From Methanosarcina sp. ERenArc_MAG2 (GTDB taxonomy: Archaea; Halobacteriota; Methanosarcinia; Methanosarcinales; Methanosarcinaceae), in contig JAMXHR010000016.1 of the NCBI GenBank assembly GCA_023955635.1, positions 124,001 through 188,000 of the forward strand: DNA of 64,000 nucleotides. Reading direction: 5' to 3'. Each line of letters opens with the position of its first letter. Position 1 is the first letter of the stretch. The notes below the pieces were generated by a model that ran no database searches, had not been told where the DNA came from, and saw nothing but the letters and a program-made list of their open reading frames with translations. The position numbers were made by a program, and so were the translations under genes. Shown one piece after another: positions 40,605-50,348 of this stretch.

Positions 40605-41840
40605 TTATTCGTATCTCAGTGCATCCACTGGCTTTAATTTCGAAGCCCTGTACGCAGGGACAACTCCAGAGATAACTCCTATCATGACTGCAAGAGCAAG
40701 TCCTTCAAACATTAGAGAAATTCTTACTCCACTGCCCCCTCCAGTCATATCGCTTCCCATCATCGCCTGAAGACCAGATGAAACAAAGGATCCCAGAATA
40801 ACTCCAAGAATACCACCAACAAGACCTACCATTGCGGAGTTAAAAAGGAAAATCATAAGGATATCCCTATTTTTTGCTCCAATGGCTTTCATAGTCCCTA
40901 TTTCCTTTGTCTTTTCAAGAACAGAGGTAAACATGGTATTAGCAATCCCGACGGCTCCTACAAGCAGGGACACGGCTGCGATGGCTCCAAGGAAAAGAGT
41001 CATTGAACTCATCATTTCTGTAACAGACTCGGCCATAGATTTTGAGGCTGTTAAGGAAAAGTCCCTGTCATCTTCCTGGATAATGTGTCTTGAGACCATA
41101 AGCCTTTTTTCGATGTCTTCCGTCAGTCCGTCCACAAGATCTTCACTCTTGGCTTTTACCGTAATACTATCATAAACATCTTCTTGTGCGTCCTCAATAA
41201 GGTCTACTGCTCCATCGATTGGCATGTAGATATTTGAGTCATCCCCCATGCCTTCTTCTGTAAGGATTCCGACAACTCGCACTGATTTGTTGTTTACTGT
41301 TATTACCTGGTTGACTCCAATGTCATGGTCATAAGTTTCACTGGCTATGCCGCTTCCTATGACTGCAACATACTTATCAGCTGGTTCAAGTAATCTTCCG
41401 GATTGTGTTTCCAGCGTAGTCATGTACTTCCAGACCTGGGGATCCACACCTGTAATTGAGAGAGTTGCAGTTTCTCCTGTATATTTTACCTCCTCGCTGC
41501 CGGAAATTTCTCCGGCTATATACTGTACACTATCCAGGCCTTGAAGTGCGTCAATGTCATCATCCGTCAATTCAGCATCTGTCGATGTACCACCTCCTCC
41601 CATTCCGGGTGGTCCATGCATGTTGGATGAAGCCTTGGTATACCCTGGACTTATGGTTATTTTTGTAAGATCCATCTCGGCTAACTCGCTCTGTATGCTC
41701 GCTTGCATGGCATCCCCTAAAGATACAATGCCAATTACAGATCCGACTCCTATAACTATCCCTATAATGGTCAGCCAGCTTCGGAGTTTACTATGCAGAA
41801 GCATGTTCAGACCCATTTTCAGGTAGGTTGAGTTTCTCAT
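40605..41840 (-). CDS. MacB-type ABC transporter permease
   Basis: A 411-residue permease with the MacB/LolC topology: one N-terminal membrane helix (LHSKLRSWLTIIGIVIGVGS), a large extracytoplasmic domain (residues about 50-270, with a GPPGMGGGG linker) and three C-terminal helices ending in VVPAYRASKLKPVDALRYE. It should form a homodimer driven by the ATPase encoded two genes upstream. This family moves peptides or lipids or transmits mechanical force. The unit ATPase, S-layer-like protein, permease is in one direction with short gaps. Confidence 0.9.
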   Translation of the reverse strand: MRNSTYLKMGLNMLLHSKLRSWLTIIGIVIGVGSVIGIVSLGDAMQASIQSELAEMDLTKITISPGYTKASSNMHGPPGMGGGGTSTDAELTDDDIDALQGLDSVQYIAGEISGSEEVKYTGETATLSITGVDPQVWKYMTTLETQSGRLLEPADKYVAVIGSGIASETYDHDIGVNQVITVNNKSVRVVGILTEEGMGDDSNIYMPIDGAVDLIEDAQEDVYDSITVKAKSEDLVDGLTEDIEKRLMVSRHIIQEDDRDFSLTASKSMAESVTEMMSSMTLFLGAIAAVSLLVGAVGIANTMFTSVLEKTKEIGTMKAIGAKNRDILMIFLFNSAMVGLVGGILGVILGSFVSSGLQAMMGSDMTGGGSGVRISLMFEGLALAVMIGVISGVVPAYRASKLKPVDALRYE

Positions 41841-41876
41841 TTTGCATCCTTCCGTTCTATATTGATGCTGCTTTTC

Positions 41877-43235
41877 TCAGACCTGGGGGTCTTCAGGCTT
41901 TTTATTACCGGATTTTTTCTCTTTCCTTGCCTGGATTTTTTCTTGTATTTTCTTCCGGTACACAAATACCCCTCCTGCAAGCACTATTAACACAATATAG
42001 AGTAAGTATGAACCGTTACCACTGCTGCTGCTTTGGCCTCCTGGCCCCTGTGCAGTCATATTTCCGGAGGTCATTTCGAGTTTTACTTCCTTATCAACTG
42101 TTATTCTTTCTCCTTTTGCATCCGTATACTCAATCTGGACTTTCAGTGGATTGGAATCCATTGAAACGGAAGTTTCATTTTCTCCTTTATCACTGGATTT
42201 TGTATTATTGGATAAGGATCCTGCACCCTGTGAGCTCGCAACGTTGAAAGAAGCTATTGTGTAGTCTCCTTTCTCAAGATTTCCCACAATCGTTGAGGAA
42301 CTTCCCGACACCCTGTAATCATCCTGGTCCGGCACCGATACTTTTACCGAATATGCCATATTGTTGCCTACGTTTGCAACGGAAAGAGAAATCTCTCCCT
42401 GATCACTTTCCGAGAAGGAAACATCAAAATCAGTCTCTCCACCTACGAAAAGTCCTGCTGTGGTATTGATACTTTGTTCGTTGGATTCATAGTCTTCATA
42501 ACTAAGATCCATATCCAGCGTGTATAGACCAGGATCTGCGTTTACATCTGCCATGACAGAGTAAGATACGGTTACAGAGTCCCCAGCTTCCAGATATTTG
42601 ATGTACTTTGTGTTGTCAGAGTATACCGGCAGAATTACTCCTTTTGGGTCTTTCCATGATATTACCAGATTTTTGATAGGGGAAGTTCCGGTATTCGTTA
42701 TGATAAGGTCCAAAGGCTCTTCTTTTGCAATATCAATATTCGCTTTGCTTATGGTTACGACCTGAGCGTATTCTTTACCCTTTACTTCTAGCTGGATCGT
42801 TTTTGTAGTGGTAATTGTATTTGATGAGGCTCCGCTTTCTTTTGCAGTGGTAGTGATATCTATATCATATGTTCCTGCAGACGCATTTGAATCCGTCATG
42901 AGTCTGAATTTAAGAACTGCTGCATCGTCATCATCCTGCCGTGCATTCAGGTAGGAGATCTCTTTTACAAGATTTTCTCCTGATATTTTGCTGAAAGGGT
43001 ATTCCGGATTGACTGTAACAGTTATGTCTTTCAGGTCAGCGTTTCCTACATTCTGCACGCTGGCAGTGAGTTCAACAGGTTCTCCCGGACGAGCATAATC
43101 AGGATTCTGATTAGTTAGATTTACATCCAAGGATGCGGAGTTTATGTTTCCGTTTGAGCCAAGTGCTGTCCCGGCTCCCAGGCATATGAATGCTGAAAAC
43201 AGCAGTAAAAGTGTTAGCAAAGAGAACTTTTTCAT
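41877..43235 (-). CDS. Exported S-layer-like (COG1361) protein with C-terminal anchor
   Basis: A 452-residue protein with a signal peptide ([20 protein letters not shown]), several CARDB-like beta domains (VDLTASVQNVGNADLKDITV-type repeats, ITNTGTSPIKNLVISWKDP, LSVANVGNNMAYSVKVSVP) and a C-terminal membrane helix (YLLYIVLIVLAGGVFVYRKK) with a basic cytoplasmic tail. It lies outside the cell, anchored, between the ATPase and permease genes of a MacB-type exporter. In this archaeal arrangement it may replace the bacterial MacA adaptor as the extracytoplasmic partner. Its start overlaps the ATPase stop by 4 bases. Confidence 0.85.
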   Translation of the reverse strand: MKKFSLLTLLLLFSAFICLGAGTALGSNGNINSASLDVNLTNQNPDYARPGEPVELTASVQNVGNADLKDITVTVNPEYPFSKISGENLVKEISYLNARQDDDDAAVLKFRLMTDSNASAGTYDIDITTTAKESGASSNTITTTKTIQLEVKGKEYAQVVTISKANIDIAKEEPLDLIITNTGTSPIKNLVISWKDPKGVILPVYSDNTKYIKYLEAGDSVTVSYSVMADVNADPGLYTLDMDLSYEDYESNEQSINTTAGLFVGGETDFDVSFSESDQGEISLSVANVGNNMAYSVKVSVPDQDDYRVSGSSSTIVGNLEKGDYTIASFNVASSQGAGSLSNNTKSSDKGENETSVSMDSNPLKVQIEYTDAKGERITVDKEVKLEMTSGNMTAQGPGGQSSSSGNGSYLLYIVLIVLAGGVFVYRKKIQEKIQARKEKKSGNKKPEDPQV

Positions 43236-44158
43236 TTTAATCCCTCAGGTTCATTTTTCGTTCGTTTTTCTATTTTTTCGATCTCCCCATCTCTGATGTA
43301 CACAACTCTTGTTGCATACTTTACAATGTCAAGATCATGGGTTACAATAATGATTGTCTTTCCTTCTCTTTCGTGCAGCCCGTCCAGAAACCCCAGGATA
43401 TAGTCCCCGGTCTTGGTATCCAGATTTCCTGTAGGCTCGTCTGCCAGGATTATAGGCGGGTTAACGGCAAGAGAACGAGCAATTGCAACTCTCTGCCTCT
43501 GCCCGCCTGAAAGCTGAGAAGGAAGGTTCTTTTTCTTGTCCGTAAGTCCGACAATATCAAGCAGGTATGCTGCTTTTTGGCGGGATATGTGCCTGTCCTC
43601 TTCCTGGAATTCCAGGGGTAAGAGTACATTTTCTTCTGTACTGAGAGTGGGAATAAGGTTGAAACTCTGGAAAATAAATCCGATCATCTGTCCTCTGATG
43701 AGGGCAAGCTCTGATTCATCAAGTTCAGATATGTCTTTTGAATTCAGGCAAACCTTACCTTTAGATGGTATATCCAGGCAGCCGAGCAGATTCATAAGTG
43801 TACTTTTCCCGCTTCCGCTGGGCCCGAGAACAACCAGAAACTCCCCCTCGTAGATTTCCAGGGTTATTCCCTTAAGGGCTGCAAACTCAACCTCTCCCAT
43901 CTGGTAAATTTTCCAGACATCGGTAAGTTTGATGAGAGGATCTTCTCCATTTTGAGAAATCCTTATTGCGTTAGAACTTTTAGCAGAATCATTTCCGGAA
44001 TTATTGTATGGATTGATTTTTAGATCCTCCCTTGAATCATTCCCCTCGGAATCATTCTCAGATTCAGCGTTGAAACTCGCCGCTTTTTCCAGCGAATTCA
44101 TAATTTTTGAAGGATCCAACTTCGTTTTAAAAGAATCGATTATTTCAGTAAGTGTCAT
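43232..44158 (-). CDS. ABC transporter ATP-binding protein (MacB/LolD type)
   Basis: A 308-residue ATPase. Walker [11 protein letters not shown]-loop [13 protein letters not shown], signature [16 protein letters not shown] and Walker [13 protein letters not shown] are all present. An unusual 75-residue N-terminal extension, rich in Asp, Asn and Ser, precedes the conserved start ([15 protein letters not shown]). A start at a later codon would remove it, but the frame is open and there is no clear internal ribosome site. First gene of the exporter operon. Confidence 0.92.
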   Translation of the reverse strand: MTLTEIIDSFKTKLDPSKIMNSLEKAASFNAESENDSEGNDSREDLKINPYNNSGNDSAKSSNAIRISQNGEDPLIKLTDVWKIYQMGEVEFAALKGITLEIYEGEFLVVLGPSGSGKSTLMNLLGCLDIPSKGKVCLNSKDISELDESELALIRGQMIGFIFQSFNLIPTLSTEENVLLPLEFQEEDRHISRQKAAYLLDIVGLTDKKKNLPSQLSGGQRQRVAIARSLAVNPPIILADEPTGNLDTKTGDYILGFLDGLHEREGKTIIIVTHDLDIVKYATRVVYIRDGEIEKIEKRTKNEPEGLK

Positions 44159-44283
44159 ATACAGCCTCTAAAAAGTTAGTCGTCGATGAGCTGAATATTT
44201 CTAAGGAATTTGAGTTCACTCTTCTCTCTGTTCATAGTTTCCATCGTTTCCTTTAACCGTTTTTTAATGTGGGTTATGAAAAT

Positions 44284-45689
44284 TCAGATATGAGACATTT
44301 TATCTGCAATTTCTGATCCTGCACCTATTTTTGAAGCCTCTTTACGTTCTTTGAAAATCCTATATACCCTGAAAAGCAAAAACCCGGAAAGCATAAATGC
44401 CAGAAAGTCCGATACCGGAAAAGCCGCCCAAACCCCAGGAAGATCATATAAACGGGGAAGGATGATGATAGCGGGGATCAGGAAAAGGAGCTGTCGGCTA
44501 ATGGAAAGAAGGAAGGCGGGTTTGGCTTTTCCTAAGGCCTGGAACAAGGTTGATGTGACTACATTCAAACCTATCAAAGGCGTTCCAAGAACAATAATCA
44601 TTATAGCATTTTTCCCAAGCTCCAGATATTGCGGGTCTGTACTGAATAATCCTAGAATTTGTTCTGTGAAAAGGTAAATTATAAGCATGCCAAGAAGCCC
44701 AAAAGTAGTTGCCGCTACCAGAGACAATTTTACAGCTTCGGCTATCCTTCCATACCTTTTTGCTCCGTAGTTAAACCCGACAATCGGTTGCAGGCCAAAA
44801 CCCATACCCAGGAGTGGCAGGAATATGAAGGAATTAATCTTCATTACTACACCAAAAACGGCAATTGCGACATCTCCCCCATAAATTGCAAGTGCATTGT
44901 ACACGAAAATCATCATGACACTGCTCGAGCATTCCATCACAAAAGATCCAGTGCCAATGGCTCCAATTTCCTTAATTATTTCAGGATCTGGTTTCAAGGT
45001 TTCTGACCTGAAAGGAACAGCCCCTTTTCCTTTAAGATAATATAGCAGGAGCCAGACCGAAGCTACGGCTTGTGACAGTACGGTTGCAATTGCAGCTCCC
45101 CGTACACCCATTCCGAAACCAAACATAAAAAGCGGGTCAAGGAGAATATTGAGACAGCCTCCTACAAGCATAGCATTCATTGCAAGGCGTGCGTTTCCTT
45201 CAGCCCTGACAATATTCTGAACAGCTACTCCAAAGACAAAGAAAATTCCTCCTGCAATTATAACTTCAAGATATTCTCTGGCATAGGGCAGGATTCCAGC
45301 AGTTGCTCCGAAAACTTTCAAAATCGGGTCAAGATAAAGAAGACAGGGAACGGATATAAGTACACTTAAAATTAAACTCAGGGAAAAAACATTCCCAAGA
45401 ACTCTCTCGGCTTTTTCATTCTCTCGTGCTCCAAGGGCACGCGAGATAATGGAAGAACCCCTGTTCCGAGAACGATTCCAAAAGCCATAATTATCATCTG
45501 GACTGGAAAAGATATTGAAAGTCCGCCTATGGCCTGGACACTATCTGCTCCATAAGCCAGTCCCACAAAAAAGGTGTCCACAACATTATAGAAAGCCTGC
45601 ACCAGCATTCCGATGATTACAGGAGTTGAAAGCTTAAACAGGAGCTTCCTTATATTCTCCGTACCCAGAAATTCACTTTTTTCATCCAA
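44284..45689 (-). CDS. MATE family efflux transporter (frameshift)
   Basis: A reconstructed 468-residue multidrug and toxin extrusion protein with about twelve hydrophobic segments. The N-terminal part is ENIRKLLFKLSTPVIIGMLV and YNVVDTFFVGL. The frame breaks near 45460 in a G-run; one added base gives SSIISRALGARENEKAERVL, the conserved MATE loop, then LSLILSVLISVP and the long C-terminal part. It exports cationic compounds using Na+ or H+. It begins 27 bases after a MarR regulator gene and is probably controlled by it. Confidence 0.88.
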
Positions 45690-45715
45690 ATTTTTCGTCT
45701 CCGTCGTTTTTTATT

Positions 45716-46189
45716 TCATGTCATCCGACAGTCAGATGGAGGCTCGAACCCAGGATCAAAAAGTTTGATCGAAGCTTTATGGATGAGTAGCCTGAAAATT
45801 GTTTTTTCTTCAGGTGTGAAATCCGAAAGGAGAGTATCGACAAAGGAATTCAACTTTTCAAGAATCACACCTCTCATTTCCTTCCCTTTTTCGGTCAAGT
45901 AAACCCTGTAAGCTCGATGATCATTTTCGTCCCTTTGCCTGTACAAATAACCTTCTTTTTCCAGGCTCTGGATCGCTCTGGTACTTGTTGCTTTGCTCAC
46001 TGCCAGGATTTTTGCAAGGGACTCCTGGGAGACACCATCTCTGTGGTATAAAACAAATAAAAACTCAAATTGTCCGCTTCCGACCCGGTAAGCTTCAAGT
46101 TCCTTTGCCATATAGGCCAGCTGGCTTCGGTAAATGTGGGCTATCGGGCCGCATATTTCTCTTGGGTCTTCCATAATTTTATCCTTCAC
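45716..46189 (-). CDS. MarR family transcriptional regulator
   Basis: A 157-residue winged-helix protein. GQFEFLFVLYHRDGVSQESL, AKILAVSKATSTRAIQSLEK and GYLYRQRDENDHRAYRVYLT are the helix-turn-helix and wing of the MarR family. It heads a two-gene unit with a MATE pump, the usual arrangement in which a drug-responsive repressor controls its own operon. A second ATG five codons in (MEDPRE) may be the start. Two direct copies of a likely operator lie upstream. Confidence 0.9.
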   Translation of the reverse strand: MKDKIMEDPREICGPIAHIYRSQLAYMAKELEAYRVGSGQFEFLFVLYHRDGVSQESLAKILAVSKATSTRAIQSLEKEGYLYRQRDENDHRAYRVYLTEKGKEMRGVILEKLNSFVDTLLSDFTPEEKTIFRLLIHKASIKLFDPGFEPPSDCRMT

Positions 46190-46236
46190 TTATTATGAAT
46201 CGGAGTGATTTGTGTAAATTAAATATATATGTGTGA

Positions 46237-46305
46237 TAGTTACAGATGAAACTGATTTAATACCTAATAGATTTATGATATATATAATAGTTACGCATGA
46301 AACTA
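46237..46305. promoter_or_regulatory. Candidate MarR operator, two repeated half-palindromes
   Basis: TAGTTACAGATGAAACTGA (46237-46255) and TAGTTACGCATGAAACTA (46288-46305) share TAGTTAC and ATGAAACT, and each is an imperfect TAGTT/AACTA palindrome. The starts are 51 bases apart, near five helical turns. They lie 50-115 bases upstream of the MarR start among TATATA tracts, a good position for autoregulation. Confidence 0.5.
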
Positions 46306-46453
46306 ATAATCATGAATGACAATTAACAAATTGCCATATAAAAACATAAACAATTGAAGGGAAAAGTAGAAAAAATGCATATAGTTCCGGTTATCGATTC
46401 TACTTTTCGCAGAAATCCACAAAAATACCATTTATTACCCAAGACATCAGTAG

Positions 46454-46576
46454 CTAAGGAATAATAAACATATAACTTCAAATTTTAAGTTCGGGAATTG
46501 CTCTAGAGTTTCATTTCCCTAAATAATCATTCATGGTAACAAAAATCCTTGACATTATATTTGAATCATTCCTAAA
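46454..46576. mobile_element. 123-bp MITE-like element in CTAAG-type repeats (copy B)
   Basis: The second copy of the element at 6512-6634, in opposite orientation and with the same total length. Flanks are CTAAG (46454-46458) and CTAAA (46572-46576), the latter one substitution away from a direct repeat. The core is 113 bases and about 90 percent identical by eye. One half matches the 3' end of the ISAzo13-type transposase gene. An ATG inside opens a 67-codon frame into flanking DNA that I do not believe is a gene. Confidence 0.72.
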
Positions 46577-47036
46577 AGTAGTCTCACCTTCGGATGACAT
46601 TGGGAAGATCAGTAAAATTTTATATTTGTGTACAACTGCAAAATATGGGATTGATCTAATTCTTCATAGAATCATGAAGTCGAGTTCAGTTACTCGTGAA
46701 ACTAAATTAGAACTGTCAATTCGCAAATATTCATAGGACTCTTATGTAGTTGAACTAAGAAACCAGAAACTTGAGGTCCTGGATTGTAAAAGCACAGTGC
46801 CTTTTCAAACTCAGGTATATCCGTTTTTTAAGTTTTATTGATTTAATCTGAAAAACCAGACAATTTCCATCAAAAATAGCCCATGTTTTGAAAAATGTAA
46901 AGAGGTTCTTGTGGTTACGATTTCCAATAACTCACCCCCAAGACCGAAATATCTGTAAAGTTCAAAAAAAGATTAAAGATCAAAAAACACAAGATAGAAC
47001 TTAGAATTGTAGGAAGGAAACAGAAGTATGAGGCCC

Positions 47037-47260
47037 ATTTATAACCTTAACTCCGCCATTTATAGGGAATAAGTAATTCCAATTAATAAATTTCCAATAT
47101 CAATAGCCTCTAATATGGAAAACTTTGGTTTGTTATTTACATTCCCTAATAGGGAATACATCATTTTGAAACAAATGAATTGCAATATGTCTCTTGATAT
47201 TGAATATGAGGCCCATATTCAATAATTACATCCTAACTCATCGGAATTAAGGTTATAAAT
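47037..47260. repeat. 224-bp element with 19-base inverted ends
   Basis: Terminal inverted repeats at 47037-47055 and 47242-47260 match at 18 of 19 positions (inner side CGGA/TCCG, outer side ATTTATAACC). The inside is non-coding and includes TATGAGGCCCAT near its right side, which also occurs across the left end. It looks like a MITE; no second copy is in the window. Confidence 0.6.
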
Positions 47261-47362
47261 TATAATATGTATGCATCTGTCAAATTCAGGTTTTAAATGA
47301 TCCCATATTTTCGGCTTTGCACCTAAAGTACGTTTTGCACCTAAAGTCGGATAAAAATGGTA

Positions 47363-47446
47363 CTAGTGTCGCGTCAATCCTCAACGATTTAACGATTCTG
47401 AATAGTTGCAATTGATTTTATACGACATTTTGCTGTTGACTCGACC
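47363..47446. repeat. 83-bp repeat (copy 2)
   Basis: An inverted copy of the repeat at 18158-18240. The terminal inverted repeats are better conserved here: GTCGCGTCAA and, on the other side, TTGACTCGAC. The two copies differ at only a handful of positions over about 80 bases. Confidence 0.65.
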
Positions 47447-47501
47447 CTAGGTGCAAAGCCCATATTTTCCATTACTATTTAATTGTATTTTGGGCAGTAC
47501 A

Positions 47502-47629
47502 TAAGGGGTCTTTACGAAATAACTTAGGTAACACATAATTATTTAGGAACAATATCGATGGAGCTGTTTATGAAACTAATTAAGTACAGTATCAAAATGT
47601 GCATAAGTTATTTCGCTGAGGGTCCTTAG
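47502..47629. repeat. MITE family copy 2
   Basis: A 128-base element with inverted ends: left TACGAAATAACTTAGGTAAC, right end read inward GCGAAATAACTTATGCAC. The family has copies at 34091-34213 (degenerate) and 51768-51896. It has no coding capacity. Confidence 0.7.
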
Positions 47630-48066
47630 TGATAATTTTAAGACTCAAATGTATCTACAAAATGAATATTTATTGCCTACAATGAATAATAACAGGAAGA
47701 AAACCTTTGTTTCTTCAAAGGTATATAAAACCCGGAGAAGTTGCTTGTGAAGATACAGATAAGATGCTTGAACTTTCAGACTGGAAAATTCAGTATTTAA
47801 ATCATGAGCTGATCCCAAAACTCAATATCACTAACTTCCGAATTCAAAAATCATTAATCGATCTTCTGATTAGGAAAATGATTCTGGAACTCTTGTTGCT
47901 GTGAAAAAATTGGTTTTGGGTGAGCTCCATAATTGCGCTGGCTCACCCAGCAGCAAGCTACAGCGTGTTCGAGTGAAATAAAAGCTTGATAAACTAAAAT
48001 AGTTATTAAGTTTAGAAAAATATATATTAGTTTATATACATATTAAAAAGAAGGAGTAAGTAATAT

Positions 48067-48348
48067 ATATCTCAAATACCGATCGACCTTAAAAGTATAT
48101 CTGCAGAAGACCTTGATAAAGAAATTCTCAGAGCCGGGATCATAGCCGAGCTTGATGCCATAAACCTATATGAACAAATGGCAAACCTTACTAAGAATCC
48201 AGATATAAAAACCATCCTTCTGGACATTGCAAAGGAAGAAAAAACGCATATAGGCGAGTTTCAAGCCCTCTTACTTATATTCGACCCCCAGCAAAAGCAG
48301 GAACTTGGAGAAGGAGCCGAAGAGGTAGAAGAGGAATTATCTAAATAA
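48067..48348 (+). CDS. Ferritin-like (encapsulated-ferritin type) protein with ATA at the start position
   Basis: A 93-residue helical protein. GIIAELDAINLYEQMANLTK and ILLDIAKEEKTHIGEFQALL give the di-iron pattern of encapsulated-ferritin/rubrerythrin-type half ferritins (Glu, then ExxH). These proteins oxidise and store iron as helical-bundle dimers, often inside encapsulin shells, but no encapsulin gene is nearby. A clear AAGGAG (48051-48056) lies 10 bases before the codon ATA at 48067, exactly where ATG is expected, and a stop precedes it in frame. No other start codon serves. Either the start codon is mutated, mis-sequenced, or ATA initiates. Confidence 0.75.
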   Translation: MSQIPIDLKSISAEDLDKEILRAGIIAELDAINLYEQMANLTKNPDIKTILLDIAKEEKTHIGEFQALLLIFDPQQKQELGEGAEEVEEELSK

Positions 48349-48636
48349 TTCTTATTCTATTTCTTTATTCTACTTGGATAGCAGTCCAGAGCACAAACAG
48401 GCAGAGTGTGCCAATTTTTCTATAAAATTTACTCTATAGAAATTTTAATGTAACAACGCGGAAAATGATATGCAGAGCTTAAGTAGGAAGATTTCCTAGA
48501 GAAATATCAACTTATTATTGATGGACGACAGGTACACTGCCGATTAATTAAATATAAACTTTAATAGTTAATATGAAAAATATTGCTTTGTACTATGATG
48601 TAACAGTTAAACATCCATAGTAGGAGATAATTAATC

Positions 48637-50113
48637 ATGGAGGGAGATTTCGATAAGGAAAATGTAGAGAAGATTGAAAAAAGATTTTTCTCTATAGCCG
48701 AGATGACGGGGCAATTAATATTTGACGGTGATGCAAAAACAGGAAAGATTGAATGGTCCGGACCCATTAAAGAGTTTACCGGTTACACTCAAGAAGAATT
48801 CAGCAAAATGGATTTGGCTGCCTGTAAAGACTTGATACATCCAGAAGACAGAGACAGAGTATGGTGTGCTTTGGAGAAGTCTTTAAGAACGGGGAGAAAT
48901 TTGGGCAAAAATTCAGGTTCAGGAAAACAGATGGGAGCTATATTCATGTGGAAGATAGCTCAGTTTTTCTTAAAGATAAAAATAACTGTGTATACAGGGC
49001 AATCGGCTTGTTAAAAAATATTACAGAAAATAAGTATGCTCAGGAAAAACTCAAGGTGAGCGAAGAACATATTATAAAATATCTGCAGAACTTCAGAGGT
49101 ATTGGATTTGAGTTAAACAATGATTTCAACCTCGTGCTGTTGCACGGCGCTGTAGAGGAGATCACAGGTTATAAAAGTGAAGAGCTTCTATCAGGAAAAA
49201 TCAGATTGGTTCAGCTAGTGAATCCTGAGGATAAAAGTAACTTTCTTCAAAATAGAAAAAAGCTGAGCGCTGCATCTAATTCTTTAGTTGAGCAAGAATA
49301 TAGACTTTTGAATAGGAATGGGAATATAGTTTGGGTCTTTGAGTCTATTCAGGTTGTACACGATATAGATGAGACAAATCGGTTTTACCAGGGTTTTATC
49401 CAAGATGTCACTGAGCGAAAAATCTCAATGGAAGCTCTTGACAAAGCCGATAAACTTCGCAAAAAGAAATCCACCACCGGATTAAAAACAACCTGCAGGT
49501 AATCTCCAGCCTCCTAGAATTAGAGTGCGAGAACTTGCTGTCCGGTAATCTTGAACGCGAAAAAGTTATTGAAGCATTTCGAGAAAGCAATAATCGAATC
49601 ACATCCATGTCTATAATTCATGAAGAGCTGTATAACTCCAAAGATATGGAGACAATCAACTTTGCTTCATACCTGAAAGAACTAACAGATGATCTTTTCA
49701 AATCATATAAAGTAGGAAGTTCTGATATCCGATTGTTCTTAGATGTGGAAGATATATTTTTTGAAATGGACAATGCAATCCCTTTGGGTATCATTGTCAA
49801 TGAGCTCATTTCTAATTCCCTGAAATATGCATTTCCAAAAGGACGGAACGGGAAAATTCACATCAAACTTCACAGAGACGTTAATGATAAAAAGAAAATT
49901 TTAACCTGTCTCTGCAAACATTATACATTAGTTGTTGAAGACGATGGTATTGGTTTTCCGGATTCAATTGACTTTAGAAACACTAGTTCACTAGGCTTAC
50001 AGTTAGTAAATACTCTTGTTGATCAAATCAATGGTGATATAGAACTTAAAAAAAGTCCGGAACGAAATATAGGATACAGTTTACAGATTCTCGGATCTAA
50101 ATGCCTTCAATGA
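48637..50113 (+). CDS. PAS-domain sensor histidine kinase, HisKA_2 type (two frameshifts)
   Basis: A reconstructed soluble kinase of 492 residues. Two PAS domains: IEWSGPIKEFTGYTQEEF with RKTDGSYIHVEDSSVFLKD, then VLLHGAVEEITGYKSEEL with LNRNGNIVWVFESIQVV. The HisKA_2 box EIHHRIKNNLQVISSLLEL contains the phospho-accepting His, and the ATPase domain has VNELISNSLKYAFP and VVEDDGIGFPD and SLGLQLV. Breaks near 48873 (AA) and 49460-49464 (A5) are each repaired by one added base. There is no membrane segment, so it senses an internal signal. No response regulator is adjacent. Confidence 0.87.
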
Positions 50114-50348
50114 AATAACCTATGAAAATTATTATTCTTTGAAACTTTGACTGGCGATCTTGATTTTCACTATCAAGATCGTCAATAGAAAATATGAAGA
50201 AGTTGTTTTTTGACAAGTTCGAAGTAGAAGTGAAGTTAGCGAATGTAAACATAGGTAACAAGAATCAGATATCAACTTGAATTTAAAGCTCACTTAATCT
50301 TATGCTGTACGTATGAGTGATATTTAAAGTTTAATCAGTTTATCAAAG

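Larger units (their letters stand above)
46577..48050. other. Gene-poor region with repeat debris
   Basis: About 1.5 kb without a convincing gene. It contains at least three repeat elements, listed separately, and a tandem TTTTGCACCTAAAGT near 47320-47350 with an inverted partner near 47446-47457. A 65-codon frame at 47707-47904 has no recognisable motif. Confidence 0.45.

Noticed and set aside
46533..46736. 67-codon plus-strand frame
   Set aside because: It begins within the MITE-like element, and the matching part in the other copy diverges right at the element end, so the reading is accidental.
47707..47904. 65-codon plus-strand frame
   Set aside because: TTG start, no motif, in a gene-poor repeat region. 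Could be a remnant, but I cannot name of what.
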